DNA of 64,000 bases. Origin: Mesorhizobium sp. INR15 (GTDB taxonomy: Bacteria; Pseudomonadota; Alphaproteobacteria; Rhizobiales; Rhizobiaceae). How positions within the stretch are numbered: the first letter of the stretch is position 1; each line of letters opens with the position of its first letter. This document shows positions 34,360-43,323 of the stretch, piece after piece. The notes below the pieces were generated by a model. The model saw only the letters and a program-made list of their open reading frames with translations, was not told where the DNA came from and ran no database searches. The translations under genes and the position numbers were made by a program. Location of the stretch: NCBI RefSeq assembly GCF_015500075.1, contig NZ_CP045497.1, positions 186,001 through 250,000 on the forward strand, written 5' to 3'.

Positions 34360-35482
34360 GCGTTGGTGCGCGGATCAGCAGAAGGTCAGCATTCGCTCTT
34401 TGAGATGTCGCCTATTTCGTTCCCTCCGCCGATACCTCGCAACGCACGGATTTCGGGCGTCCACAGGCAAGCATTCGGTTCAAAATGCTGACGCCGATCG
34501 CAGCCTCTGTCTGTTGAGAAAGGAATGAGCGGGCACGCAAACGCGGCCCAATGAAGCCCTTGTATCGGCCCATCGCGGTTTCAGCCAAAGCTCGTTTGCC
34601 ATAGCCGGTAGATGTCTGCCATTTCAGCCGGCCATCTATCTGCATGGATGCAATGTGGTCGTCTCTCTGGCAGCACGACTGGGCGCTGGGCCGCTCAACC
34701 GAGTTCGATGGTGGAATGACGACCTGAGCACCCGCACTATGACGCAGCACAGCGTCGTAGTTTGGATAGCCATCATAGGCTCCATCCGCAGTGAACTGGC
34801 CGATCTCTTCGTTGATCTGGTCCAGCAACGGTTCCAACTGCGAGGCATCGCCTGTCTCCTGATCAGTCAGACTATGTGCAATGACCTCGCCACTGTCGGC
34901 ATCAACCGCCAAGTGCAGTTTTCGCCAGCCACGCCGGGACTTTGCCCCATGCTGTTCTTCCAGCCATTGGCCGGCGCCATAGATCTTCAGCCCGGTGCTG
35001 TCTACCAGAACATGAATGGAGCTGCCCGCCACATGCTGTCGGTGGTTGCTTCTGCCAGATGGCTTCCAGGTTCTGGCCCTCCGGCTCAACGTGGTGTGAT
35101 CGGGCACAGACAGATCCAATCCCATCATATCAAGCACCGAACGCAAAAGTCCTTCGCTTTGGCGCAGCCGCAGCCCAAACACCATGCCCAGCATCAAAGT
35201 AGTTTCGATAGCCAGATCAGAGTAGCGCGGCTGGCCACCACGCGTCTTGCGACGCGGGGCGGCCCAACCGATAAGAGCTTCCGGCGTGAGCCAAACGGTC
35301 AAACTGCCACGGCGGCAAAGGCCGGCCTCATATTCCGCGCAGTTCGTCACTTTGAACTTCATTTTACCGATGCGATGACGGCGGTCGGCGTTATGTTTGT
35401 GTGGCATGCTGATTCATTCACGCTGGTGGGGATCTCAGCCGAATAAGCAAAAATCGTTGAAATCTTATTCGTGCACCAACGC
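34360..35482 (-). mobile_element. IS5-family insertion sequence, apparently intact
   Basis: GCGTTGGTGCGCG at the left (34360-34372) and CGTGCACCAACGC at the right (35470-35482) are inverted repeats with one mismatch. They enclose one transposase gene and give a 1,123-bp element, normal for this family. No clear target duplication is seen at the two edges. Confidence 0.65.
34412..35407 (-). CDS. IS5-family transposase
   Basis: 331 residues. N-terminal DUF772-like region (WLTPEALIGWAAPRRKTRGG), then the DDE domain with HVLVDSTGLKIYGAGQW (first Asp), GQFTADGAYDGYPNYDAVL (second Asp) and a C-terminal YKGFIGPRLRARSFLSQQTE segment typical of the IS903-like group. Complete and uninterrupted, so probably functional. 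A first start at 35407 is used; an ATG 15 codons later (MKFKVTN) is also possible. Confidence 0.9.
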   Translation of the reverse strand: MPHKHNADRRHRIGKMKFKVTNCAEYEAGLCRRGSLTVWLTPEALIGWAAPRRKTRGGQPRYSDLAIETTLMLGMVFGLRLRQSEGLLRSVLDMMGLDLSVPDHTTLSRRARTWKPSGRSNHRQHVAGSSIHVLVDSTGLKIYGAGQWLEEQHGAKSRRGWRKLHLAVDADSGEVIAHSLTDQETGDASQLEPLLDQINEEIGQFTADGAYDGYPNYDAVLRHSAGAQVVIPPSNSVERPSAQSCCQRDDHIASMQIDGRLKWQTSTGYGKRALAETAMGRYKGFIGPRLRARSFLSQQTEAAIGVSILNRMLACGRPKSVRCEVSAEGTK

Positions 35483-35494
35483 TATGGGTCTTGG

Positions 35495-35683
35495 TCTTTC
35501 GGGTGGAGATCTGATTGGGCGATGAGCTTTTCCGACATTGATTTTGTGAACGAAAAACCGGAGCTGGCGTGGCTGGGATTGGCGGTTCAGCTAAGATTCT
35601 TCGCCGCGCACCGTCTCTTTGTGCAGGATCATGCGGCGATTCCGGCCGATGGTGGAGGCATTGTCACTAGAAGCGGCCCATGA
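35495..35683 (+). pseudogene. Tn3-family transposase, N-terminal scrap
   Basis: The frame contains FSDIDFVNEKPELAWLGLAV followed by QLRFFAAHRLFVQDHAAIP, which matches the DUF4158 N-terminal part of Tn3-type transposases (a segment ending in LGFAVQL). Only about 50 residues remain; the rest of the roughly 1,000-residue protein is absent. The scrap lies directly beside the right end of the IS5 element. Confidence 0.5.
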
Positions 35684-35813
35684 TGGGCTTCTCGCAGCGG
35701 ACAAAATGTTCTCGACCTAGCGAAAAGAGTTTCGTGCGATCGAGGTCGAGCCCTTCCACTCAAGATGATTCCCAAATGCTTGCCGGCCGTGCGATCCCGT
35801 CTAAACTGAACGC

Positions 35814-36025
35814 ATGGACATCAAAGGTTTGGTTTTCGAAATTCTGGCTTGGCTCCAGGTTCAGCTTGCCGAACTCGCGCAACTTTGGTCGCTGTATCAA
35901 CTCGTGATCATCCTGGCACTCTTCACTGTTGCCAGGCTGGCGGCAAGTCGGGTCGAGCTTGGTCTGGAAAAGCGAGCGCGCAAGATCAGGGGGCACCAAG
36001 GCCTGTTGCGCGTGGTTAGAGGTGG
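35814..36025 (+). pseudogene. Mechanosensitive channel (MscS-type) N-terminal scrap
   Basis: ATG 35814 begins MDIKGLVFEILAWLQVQLAE, then LYQLVIILALFTVARLAASR, an amphipathic segment and one membrane span as in the N-terminal region of small rhizobial MscS-like channels. After GLLRVV near 36015 the sequence loses this character and runs into the ISNCY remnant. The pore-forming beta-domain part is missing. Confidence 0.45.
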
Positions 36026-36134
36026 CTTGGTTTGTCTGAACAGTTTCAGGGCTGTCGTTGAGTGGATTTCTGCCTTGGTTAGGCTGCCATCGGGATTGAT
36101 GACAGCGCATTGAAGTAGGCCTCGTCCGGCGTCA

Positions 36135-36715
36135 ACTGTATCTTGTGGCCGCGCGGCAGTGATCGTGCCATTCCAAGCCGGCGCCGCTGGCCAAGGCATC
36201 AGCCTGCTTCAACAGGCGTACCATTACCCGCACAGCCTCCCACACCAGACTGCTGTCGCTCGGCTCGTGCATGAGTGCTGAGGTCACAGTGCTGTCCAGC
36301 CGCACGACACCGCCATCTTCCAGTTTTGCCTGTCGGGCATTCGACAGCAGCACCCGATTGATCTGCTCCCAAGTCTCGGGCCGGTTCGCGCTGATCGTCT
36401 TTTGCACCACCGACTTCTGGACCACGGCAGCCGGGCAAAGGCGCGAAACGAGGCTGAATCCTCGAGATGGAAGGCCAGCTCCTGATAGGTCAACTGCCGG
36501 TATTGCTTGAGAAGCGCGCAGCGCAACACCGCCTCGGCAGGTAGGCCTTGCCGTCCGGTGGCCCTGACGCTGCACCGAACCAAATCTCGCGCCACCAAAC
36601 CAAGCAGATCGCGGTGCTCGTCCAGCCACTGCGACATCGCCTTCCGTTCGTGGCCGATCTCGTGTGTGGCGAAAAGATCGAATAAGCTGGCTTGGACGGT
36701 GCGTTCTTGGCGCAT
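36135..36715 (-). pseudogene. ISNCY-family transposase, frameshifted and truncated
   Basis: ATG 36715 reads MRQERTVQASLFDLFATHEI and continues QGLPAEAVLRCALLKQYRQL and EDSASFRAFARLP. The frame then shifts near 36440 to KSVVQKTISANRPETWEQIN, EDGGVVRLDSTVTSALMHEP, and stops near ASGAGLEWHDHCRAAT at about 36135. This is the N-terminal half of an ISNCY-type transposase with one frameshift and no catalytic C-terminal part. Confidence 0.75.
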
Positions 36716-36926
36716 TGTCGGCTCCGGCGGTTGCAGATTGTGCATTGGAATCAGTGGCATGAAACCAAAGTGTACCTGAACCCGCCGGGCCTTGCCTGTG
36801 CAAAGTCACGATTTAGGCAAATAAAATCAACAGCTTGACGTTTGTGAACGGAAACTAGTCTAGCTGCATCTATGGCACAGTTGGACGCGCTTCCGGTTAG
36901 GTCTCTGAGCTTCGAACAGACGATCG

Positions 36927-37763
36927 TCATGCTGCCTTGACGATGCGGAATCCCTCGACCTCCTTGAGCACCGGGAGGCCCTTCCAACGTTCAGAGTCGT
37001 GCAGGATAATCAGTTGGTCGAGGTTGCCTGCGATCTCGGTATTGATGCGGTCGATGGTCTTTAGCTGGTCCCATACGCTGCCGACGGCATTGTTGAGCGG
37101 CTGGTAGACGCCGTCATGATTATGGCCGGTGAGCTGGCGCGACGAGTAGACGCAATCACCCGAAAGCACGATGCGGCCGCGCGACGTCTCTACGATGACG
37201 AATTGCTGGCCCATGGTGTGACCCTGCCCCAGCCTCACATGGATGCCCGGCAGAAGATCGTCGCGGTCACCATCGACCAGGGTCAGCCGGTGTTCGACCG
37301 AGGCGTCGAAGGCGGCGCGCAGATCGTCGGGATCGATGATTGCGGTGAGGAAGCCGTATTGCGGCGGCAGCGCCATCGCCTCGTGCCAGGACAACAGCTC
37401 CTGCTTTTGAAGATAGAGGCGGGCTTTCGGAAACTGATCGATCGAGCCCATGTGGTCGAAATGCGCGTGACTGATGATGATGTCGGTGATGTCGTCTGGC
37501 GCAAGCCCCAGTTCGCCGAGCATGCGAACGGGCGAAATCCACCACGGTATGCCGAACTTGTCAGAGAAGTTCGGGCCGGTTTCGTCCTTCATGAAGCCGG
37601 TGTCCACGAGGACGTTCCGGTTGCCGCGCCGCGCCAGAATGAATGAAAAAGGCAGGTCCGTAGGGCCGTCATCGTACATCCCGTTGACAAGATCGACCCA
37701 TGGCTGGTTCTTCGATCGTGCGAACTCGATGACATAGATTTCCCAGTTCTCAGTCTGTGCCAT
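36927..37763 (-). CDS. Metallo-beta-lactamase-fold hydrolase (AHL-lactonase-like)
   Basis: 278 residues from ATG 37763, with GAGGAGG upstream. The zinc motif HAHFDHMGS is near residue 105, a further His is in GQGHTMGQQFV, an Asp in VLSGDCVYSS, and the last His in LIILHDSERWKG, the full di-zinc set. Proteins of this N-acyl-homoserine-lactonase-like branch hydrolyse lactones. As the last gene behind an importer, its likely job is opening a sugar lactone (inference), though quorum-signal cleavage cannot be excluded. The start is 11 bp after the permease stop. Confidence 0.85.
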   Translation of the reverse strand: MAQTENWEIYVIEFARSKNQPWVDLVNGMYDDGPTDLPFSFILARRGNRNVLVDTGFMKDETGPNFSDKFGIPWWISPVRMLGELGLAPDDITDIIISHAHFDHMGSIDQFPKARLYLQKQELLSWHEAMALPPQYGFLTAIIDPDDLRAAFDASVEHRLTLVDGDRDDLLPGIHVRLGQGHTMGQQFVIVETSRGRIVLSGDCVYSSRQLTGHNHDGVYQPLNNAVGSVWDQLKTIDRINTEIAGNLDQLIILHDSERWKGLPVLKEVEGFRIVKAA

Positions 37764-37773
37764 GTGATCCTCC

Positions 37774-38769
37774 TCAGCTTTCTGCCAGCGAGCGGCCAAG
37801 GCTCGAAAGGCCTACCGCGATAATCAGGATGGCGCCCTGAAATACATATTGGGAAAAGGTCGGGGCGCCGAAAATATTGAGGCCGTTGAAACCGAAGGCG
37901 ATGATCAGGGCGCCGACCAATGTGCCTACGACATGGAATTCGCCATCACGTAACGTTGCCGAGCCGAGGAATACAGCCGCGAACGCCGTCAGAAGATAGG
38001 AATCGGCAGCACTTGTCGTGCCGCTACCCAGGCGCGACGCAAGGAGAATGCCGGTGAGGGCGGCGCACATGCCGGAAATCACGAAGCCAAGCGTCTTGAT
38101 GCGATCGACGTTGATACCGGCCAAGCGCGCCGCCGCGGGATTGCCGCCGACCGCCTGTATCTCCTGGCCGATGGAAGTGCGCTCGACCAGCACCCACAGG
38201 ATGCCCAGCACAAAGACCATGACGACGATGTTGTTGGGGATACCGAAGAGCCAGCGGCCAAGCGAAAGCTGCAGAAAGGTCTCGGGTACGCCGGCAACTA
38301 TGGGCACACCGGCGGAGTAGGCGAAGGCAAGGCCCGTGATGATGGTCCCGACGCCGAGTGTCGCGATCACCGAATTGACCTTCATCTTTGTTACGATGAA
38401 CCCGTTGACGAGACCGATCAGCGCGCCAAGGGCGATCACGATGACAATGGCCAAGGGAATCGGCAGCTTGTCATGCACGATGAAGCCGGTGACCAGAATG
38501 CCGTGCAGGCTGGCGGCAAAACCAATCGACAGGTCGAGCTCGCCGACAACGACTGCCAGTGTCAGGCCACCGGCAATTATCATGGCAAGCGACGCCTGGT
38601 TGAGAACGTTGGTAAAATTGCCGAGCGTCGAGAACGCCTTTGGCGACAGGATAGAAAAGGCCACGATCATTGCCAGCAATCCAAGGATGGTCGCGTAGCG
38701 CGCGAAAATCCCAAGCGCGGCCTTGGCGCGCGGGGTGAGGCGCCTGTTGGCCATCGAAACATTGCTCAT
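37774..38769 (-). CDS. Sugar ABC transporter permease (RbsC type)
   Basis: 331 residues with multiple membrane spans. VVGELDLSIGFAASLHGILV near residue 80 and FLGSATLRDGEFHVVGTLVG near 268 mark the RbsC family; the usual GGTS.TGG of the second motif is altered to GSATLRDGE. Only one permease gene is present, so a homodimeric channel is expected. The start overlaps the ATPase stop by 4 nt. The operon order on the minus strand is binding protein, ATPase, permease, hydrolase. Confidence 0.9.
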   Translation of the reverse strand: MSNVSMANRRLTPRAKAALGIFARYATILGLLAMIVAFSILSPKAFSTLGNFTNVLNQASLAMIIAGGLTLAVVVGELDLSIGFAASLHGILVTGFIVHDKLPIPLAIVIVIALGALIGLVNGFIVTKMKVNSVIATLGVGTIITGLAFAYSAGVPIVAGVPETFLQLSLGRWLFGIPNNIVVMVFVLGILWVLVERTSIGQEIQAVGGNPAAARLAGINVDRIKTLGFVISGMCAALTGILLASRLGSGTTSAADSYLLTAFAAVFLGSATLRDGEFHVVGTLVGALIIAFGFNGLNIFGAPTFSQYVFQGAILIIAVGLSSLGRSLAES

Positions 38770-40346
38770 GTGGTCATTCCCTTGGTCAATGGCTGCTGCT
38801 CACCATAGCTTGCCTCGACGATAGCGGAGCGCGACATGGATGGGCCGCTTAATTCGCGAACGACATGGCCTTCCGCCATCACCAGCACGCGATCGCAAAG
38901 GTCTGGTAGTTCATCGGGTTCGGACGAGATGACGAGAACCCCCATGCCAGCGCTTGCCAGGCCACGGATCTGGCGGTGGATCTCCGCGCGAGCGCCGACA
39001 TCGACCCCGCGGGTCGGCTCATCGAGAATGAGGATATGCGGCGCGCGCTGCAACCAGCGGCCGATGACCACCTTCTGCTGGTTGCCGCCGCTCAGCCGAC
39101 CAACAGGAGTGTCGATGCTTCCCGCCTTGATCGATAGCAGGGCCATTGTCTCGCGGGCGAGCGACGACTGCGATTTTCGGCTGAGCAACGGTAGCCTGCG
39201 ACTGAGCACAAGCTTGCTCAAATTGGCAAGACCGAGATTAAAGGCGACGCTCTTCGACAGGAAAAGCCCTTCGGTACGCCGTTCCTCGGGCACCAGGCCA
39301 AGCCCGGCGGCAACTGCGCCCGCAGGCGATTTCGGCGCGTAAGGCTTGCCTCGGAGCGTCATCCTGCCCCCATCGGCGCGATCGGCACCATAGATCAGCC
39401 GCGCCAGTTCGCTGCGTCCGGCACCGACCAGCCCACCGATGCCCAGGACCTCGCCGTGGCGGAGTTCGAAACTTATGCCACGCACCTTGGGCAGGCGCGT
39501 AAGGTTCTGAACGCTGAGAACGATCTCATGGTTCTGCGGCGCAAACTCGGGTCGGCTGTCGCTTCCGACCTGGGCAGCGCCGACGATCGCTTCCACCAGC
39601 GTCTTTTTCGTCAGTCCGGCGCGGGTGAATTCGGCGACGGAATTGCCGTCACGCAACACCGATACCCGGTCGCAAAGGTTCAGGATCTCATCTAGGCGAT
39701 GCGAAACATAAAGCACCGCGACACCGGACGCAGAGAGATCCCTGATGATGGCGAACAGCTTCTCGCTCTCGATGGCGGAGAGCGAGGCGGTCGGCTCGTC
39801 CATCACGATAAGTCGCGACTTGCGGACCAGCGCACGGCAAATATTGATCAACCAATTTTCTGCGGTCGACAGTCCTTTCACATTGGCGTTGAGGGACGCG
39901 GTGATGCCGACACGTCTTGCAATGGGCTCGACGTCGCGGGCGATGCCCGCCCAGTCGGTCAAGCCGAAGCGCGATCGCTTGGGCACGCCCAGCATGATGT
40001 TCTGGAGGACGTTCATCCCGGGAATGAAAGCCAGTTCCTGGTGAATGAAGCTCATCCCGAATTCCGTCGCACGATGCGCTGACTCGATGCCGACGGTCTG
40101 CCCATCGACCTCGATCGAGCCCCCATCCGGATGGTTGAGGCCAGCAAGAATCCTGATCATCGTCGACTTGCCGGCGCCATTGGCGCCGACCAGACCGTGA
40201 ACCTCCCCTGCTACGATATCCAAGGAGGCATTTTTTAGCGCCTGAGCGCCACCGAAGGCCTTGCTGATGTTGCGCGCGGCGAGAAATGGAGGAGCCGCTG
40301 ACGTCTCCATCTCGATTGTCGCATCTCCTGCTATTCTGTCGGTCAA
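38766..40346 (-). CDS. Sugar ABC transporter ATP-binding protein (RbsA type, two ATPase domains)
   Basis: 526 residues. Half one has Walker A GANGAGKST, the weak signature LSTAENWLINICRAL and VMDEPTASLSAIE. Half two has GLVGAGRSELARLIYG, then LSGGNQQKVVIGRWLQ and ILDEPTRGVDVGAR. The first-half signature departs from LSGG, as is often seen in this family. It pairs with the single permease downstream and the binding protein upstream (13-bp gap). Confidence 0.92.
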   Translation of the reverse strand: MTDRIAGDATIEMETSAAPPFLAARNISKAFGGAQALKNASLDIVAGEVHGLVGANGAGKSTMIRILAGLNHPDGGSIEVDGQTVGIESAHRATEFGMSFIHQELAFIPGMNVLQNIMLGVPKRSRFGLTDWAGIARDVEPIARRVGITASLNANVKGLSTAENWLINICRALVRKSRLIVMDEPTASLSAIESEKLFAIIRDLSASGVAVLYVSHRLDEILNLCDRVSVLRDGNSVAEFTRAGLTKKTLVEAIVGAAQVGSDSRPEFAPQNHEIVLSVQNLTRLPKVRGISFELRHGEVLGIGGLVGAGRSELARLIYGADRADGGRMTLRGKPYAPKSPAGAVAAGLGLVPEERRTEGLFLSKSVAFNLGLANLSKLVLSRRLPLLSRKSQSSLARETMALLSIKAGSIDTPVGRLSGGNQQKVVIGRWLQRAPHILILDEPTRGVDVGARAEIHRQIRGLASAGMGVLVISSEPDELPDLCDRVLVMAEGHVVRELSGPSMSRSAIVEASYGEQQPLTKGMTT

Positions 40347-40359
40347 AAGCTGACTGCGC

Positions 40360-41301
40360 CTACTTGATCACCTCGGGATGTTTGGTCAGGAAATCAGCCA
40401 CCGTATCCTTGGTCACCATGACTGCCGGAACTTCGGCGGCCTTGGGTGCCCAGCTCTTCCCGGCCGCGGTGATCTCCTCAATGATCTTTGCCATGTTATA
40501 GCCTTCGGTGAAGCTGTCTTGCCAAGCCGTCGCGGTCATGAAGCCGTTTTTGATGTTTTCGAGGGCCTGGGCATTCCCGTTAATGCCGTACACCATCACA
40601 TCGGTGCGGTTCTGGGCACGCAGCGACCCGATGGCGCCGATCGCCGGATCATCCCAGCAGCCCCAGATCGCCAGGTTCTCGCCGCCAGCCGGGTGCGAAG
40701 CAAGCCAGGCATTGGCGTATTGGGCGCCATCCTCAAAGTAGCCGGGAATGCGCACTTCATTTTTGGTCACCTTGATGTCCGGATATTTGGCCGCCATTTC
40801 ATCCATGACCTGCTCGCGGTTCCGGCAAACTTCGCCCGTGTGATAGGTGAGGGCGAGGATGGACCCCTTGCCGTTCATGTTCTTGAGCATCAGCTCCACC
40901 ACCGGGATGGCCATCGGGCCACCCGAGCCATTGGTGGCAGCAACGGTGCCGCCCAGCCCGCCGCCCCATGTGACGACAGGGATCCCGGCGGAGCCTGCAG
41001 CATCGAGCCCGGCGCCGATCGACGAGAACGGGAATACCATATCGACAATGGCGTGCGCGCCCAGCTGGGCGAAATTCTGGATGGCCGCGTTGGCCTGGTC
41101 TGCATTGCCCGCCGCGTCGACGACAGTTACTTTCCAGCCGAGTTCATCGGCGGCTTTGGTCGCGCCCTGGATGTAGCGGACATTGTTGGCTTCCGTGGCG
41201 CTGATCGACACGATGCCGAGCAGCGGCTTGTCGGCGGCGCTTGCCTGCGCGCCCGAGAACGCCAGGGCTGCGGCGACAACGCCGAACGTCAGATTTTTCA
41301 T
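40360..41301 (-). CDS. Sugar-binding periplasmic protein (RbsB type)
   Basis: 313 residues. Signal peptide of about 22 residues (MKNLTFGVVAAALAFSGAQA). The mature protein has the type 4 binding fold: PLLGIVSISATEANNVRYIQ, the Asp/Asn-rich VVDAAGNADQANAAIQNFAQ and LAIWGCWDDPAIGAIGSLRA. First gene of the minus-strand importer operon, divergent from the LacI gene at 41473, with LacI-type operators between. Ligand unknown; the terminal lactonase-like gene hints at a sugar that is lactonized during breakdown. Confidence 0.9.
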   Translation of the reverse strand: MKNLTFGVVAAALAFSGAQASAADKPLLGIVSISATEANNVRYIQGATKAADELGWKVTVVDAAGNADQANAAIQNFAQLGAHAIVDMVFPFSSIGAGLDAAGSAGIPVVTWGGGLGGTVAATNGSGGPMAIPVVELMLKNMNGKGSILALTYHTGEVCRNREQVMDEMAAKYPDIKVTKNEVRIPGYFEDGAQYANAWLASHPAGGENLAIWGCWDDPAIGAIGSLRAQNRTDVMVYGINGNAQALENIKNGFMTATAWQDSFTEGYNMAKIIEEITAAGKSWAPKAAEVPAVMVTKDTVADFLTKHPEVIK

Positions 41302-41352
41302 GGTTCTCTCTCCCTTGTGAGGTTAGACGCGCAATTCCAACCCTGTGAGCGG

Positions 41353-41462
41353 CTAACCGTTTCGGCAGATTTTCCCATCTGAGGCAGCTCCGCAAGAAAA
41401 TTCGTGCAAAATGGCAAAAAATGGGCCACAAAATCGCGATAGGTTCAGCTAAACGATTAGCT
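41353..41462. promoter_or_regulatory. LacI-family operators between divergent importer and regulator genes
   Basis: AGCTAAACGATTAGCT (41447-41462) is a palindrome with 6-bp arms around the ACGA core, matching LacI operator style, and lies 11 bp before the LacI ATG. A second, weaker match CTAACCGTTTCG (41353-41364) lies 52 bp before the binding-protein start. Spacing between centres is about 96 bp, which would allow looping and joint control of both genes. Confidence 0.6.
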
Positions 41463-41472
41463 AAGAGAGCAT

Positions 41473-42507
41473 ATGGCCACCATAAAAGACGTCGCAAAGG
41501 CCGCCGGTGTGTCGACGGCGACGGTGTCTGCGGTTGTCAACGATACTTCTTATGTAAGTCCTGACTTGCGTAGTCGCGTGCTCGCCGCCGTGCGCGACCT
41601 TCGCTATGCGCCGTCCCTGGTGGCACGCAACCTGCGCAGCGGCCGCAGCCAGTTGATCGCGCTTGCGGTGGCCGATCTGGCAAACCCGTTTTATGCACGC
41701 ATCGTCACGGCGGCCGAGTCGGCGGTCGCCGCCTGGGGCTACTCGCTTGTGCTGTTCAACAGTGACGAAAAGCCCGACATTGAAAAGCGCATCCTCTCAC
41801 GCATTCGAACGCTCGGATGCGACGGTTCGGTGGTCGTTCCGGTGGGTCCGGAGAGCCATTATCAACGCCGGGACTTCGAGGGTGGAATGCCGGTGGTTCT
41901 GCTCGGCCGTTCGATCGGCGACGCCGGCGTGGACACAGTGACCATCGACAATCTGTCGGCCGGCAGGCAGGCGACCAACTACCTCCTGGATCTTGGCCAC
42001 CGTCATATCGGCTCCATCACCGGGCCCATGCAATTGACGACAGGCAGTGGGCGCCTGCAAGGCATGCTCGATGCGATGGCAGCGCGCGGGCTAACCCCGA
42101 AGGCCGGGCATGTCCGTTCCGGAGAGTTCCGCGAAGACACCGCCTATTCGGTCGCGCGCGACCTCCTGGGACAGCCGGATCGACCAACCGCCCTCTACGT
42201 GGCCAATGGCGTCATGGCCATCGGCGTCATGCGCGCCGTTGCTGATCTTGGACTGCGCTGCCCCGAGGACATATCGATCGCATCGACCGACACGGTCGCT
42301 GGAGCAGGCGGCTTAAAGCCCCGCCTCACCCGTACCGAGCATCCGGTTACCGACATGACAAATGAGGCATTGCGCATGCTGGTCGACCGGATCGAAGGCA
42401 AGGTCACCCTGCCTGCCCGCAACGTGGTTTTCCAGCCCGCGCTCGTGGTTGGAGAAAGTTGTTCGCCACTCAGATCATATTCGCTCGAAGGTAGCGAACC
42501 GCGCTGA
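41473..42507 (+). CDS. LacI-family transcriptional regulator
   Basis: 344 residues. The HTH is at the very N-terminus (ATIKDVAKAAGVSTATVSAV) with hinge LRYAPSLVARNLRSGRSQLI. The effector domain (about 60-330) has LALAVADLANPFYARIVTAAE-type segments and closes with RTEHPVTDMTNEALRMLVDR. Divergent from the importer operon at 36927-41301. The palindrome immediately upstream suggests autoregulation together with control of the importer. Confidence 0.92.
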   Translation: MATIKDVAKAAGVSTATVSAVVNDTSYVSPDLRSRVLAAVRDLRYAPSLVARNLRSGRSQLIALAVADLANPFYARIVTAAESAVAAWGYSLVLFNSDEKPDIEKRILSRIRTLGCDGSVVVPVGPESHYQRRDFEGGMPVVLLGRSIGDAGVDTVTIDNLSAGRQATNYLLDLGHRHIGSITGPMQLTTGSGRLQGMLDAMAARGLTPKAGHVRSGEFREDTAYSVARDLLGQPDRPTALYVANGVMAIGVMRAVADLGLRCPEDISIASTDTVAGAGGLKPRLTRTEHPVTDMTNEALRMLVDRIEGKVTLPARNVVFQPALVVGESCSPLRSYSLEGSEPR

Positions 42508-42570
42508 TGCAAAGAATGCAGATTGGAACAGATTGCCTGGGGGTTTGCGGTTTTGGCGTAAACGCCCGAC

Positions 42571-42881
42571 TTTCCTCAAGGAAGACACCCGCCTCGAGGC
42601 CGACCTTGATGATCTTCTCTGGTCGACCGTCAACGTCTTCCACCGAGAGCCCACCGATCGGATCGAACGCGAGCTGGACGACAACGAGCAGGCACAGCGC
42701 CGTGGGCAACGCGAACAGGATGGCTCCGAGGGTAAAGGCGAACGAGCTAGAACGGCTGACGGGTGATGGCCAGACAATGATCGAACGACGCAACGCCTTC
42801 GAGCTGATGCGCGACCAAGCCGCCGAGCAACACGAGCGGCACACCCGCTCACCCTGGCGTCCGCGCAGCGGATCGATGGTC
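42571..42881 (+). pseudogene. DUF2493-family gene remnant, frameshifted
   Basis: One frame reads KEDTRLEADLDDLLWSTVNV and RIERELDDNEQAQRRGQREQ, then a shift near 42730 gives NELERLTGDGQTMIERRNAF and RDQAAEQHERHTRSPWRPRS up to GSMV. These are conserved blocks from the middle of DUF2493 proteins, which are widespread on rhizobial plasmids and integrative elements. Both the N-terminal part and the C-terminal nucleotide-binding domain are missing. The right end joins an IS5 scrap at about 42880. Confidence 0.65.
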
Positions 42882-43006
42882 ACCGCATCGAACGCTGCTT
42901 CAACAAACTCAAGCACTTCCGCCGCTTCGCAACCCGTTACGATCGACGCGCAGACTACTTCCTCGCCTTCGTCCACATAGCCGCAATCTGCTTGTGGTTA
43001 CGATGA
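42872..43006 (+). pseudogene. IS5-family transposase, C-terminal scrap
   Basis: The frame reads HRIERCFNKLKHFRRFATRY, then FLAFVHIAAICLWLR and a TGA at 43004-43006. This is the last 45 or so residues of an IS5-family transposase with the catalytic Glu. The join to the DUF2493 remnant marks an insertion followed by loss of the rest of the element. Confidence 0.65.
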
Positions 43007-43323
43007 ATGTGGATTCGTCCTAGACACCTGGGTTCGAAAAACTGACTTCGATGTTCAAACTGTCACGCTGTAAGCTGTCATCGGCGGCGCTCGGGATGCG
43101 GATATCGGGTGTAGATCGCCGAGGAAGCTGTCCTGACCGATGAGACGGCGTGCCGCGCGCGCTAAAATGTTAAAAAAGTATCAATCAGATGGACAAGCTG
43201 TGGTAGCGGCTGCCTCAATTCCCGCCTAAGCTTCAATAACAGCAGGCAAGCGGGAATACGCGGCCTGCGGGACAAGGCACTGCAACTGGTCGCAAGACCG
43301 GACCGGCGCCGGGAGGAACGAAG
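43007..43323. other. Intergenic stretch before the AraC gene
   Basis: 317 bp without a credible gene. It should hold the araC-family promoter; GGGAGGA just before 43324 is its ribosome site. I see no clear operator. Confidence 0.3.
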
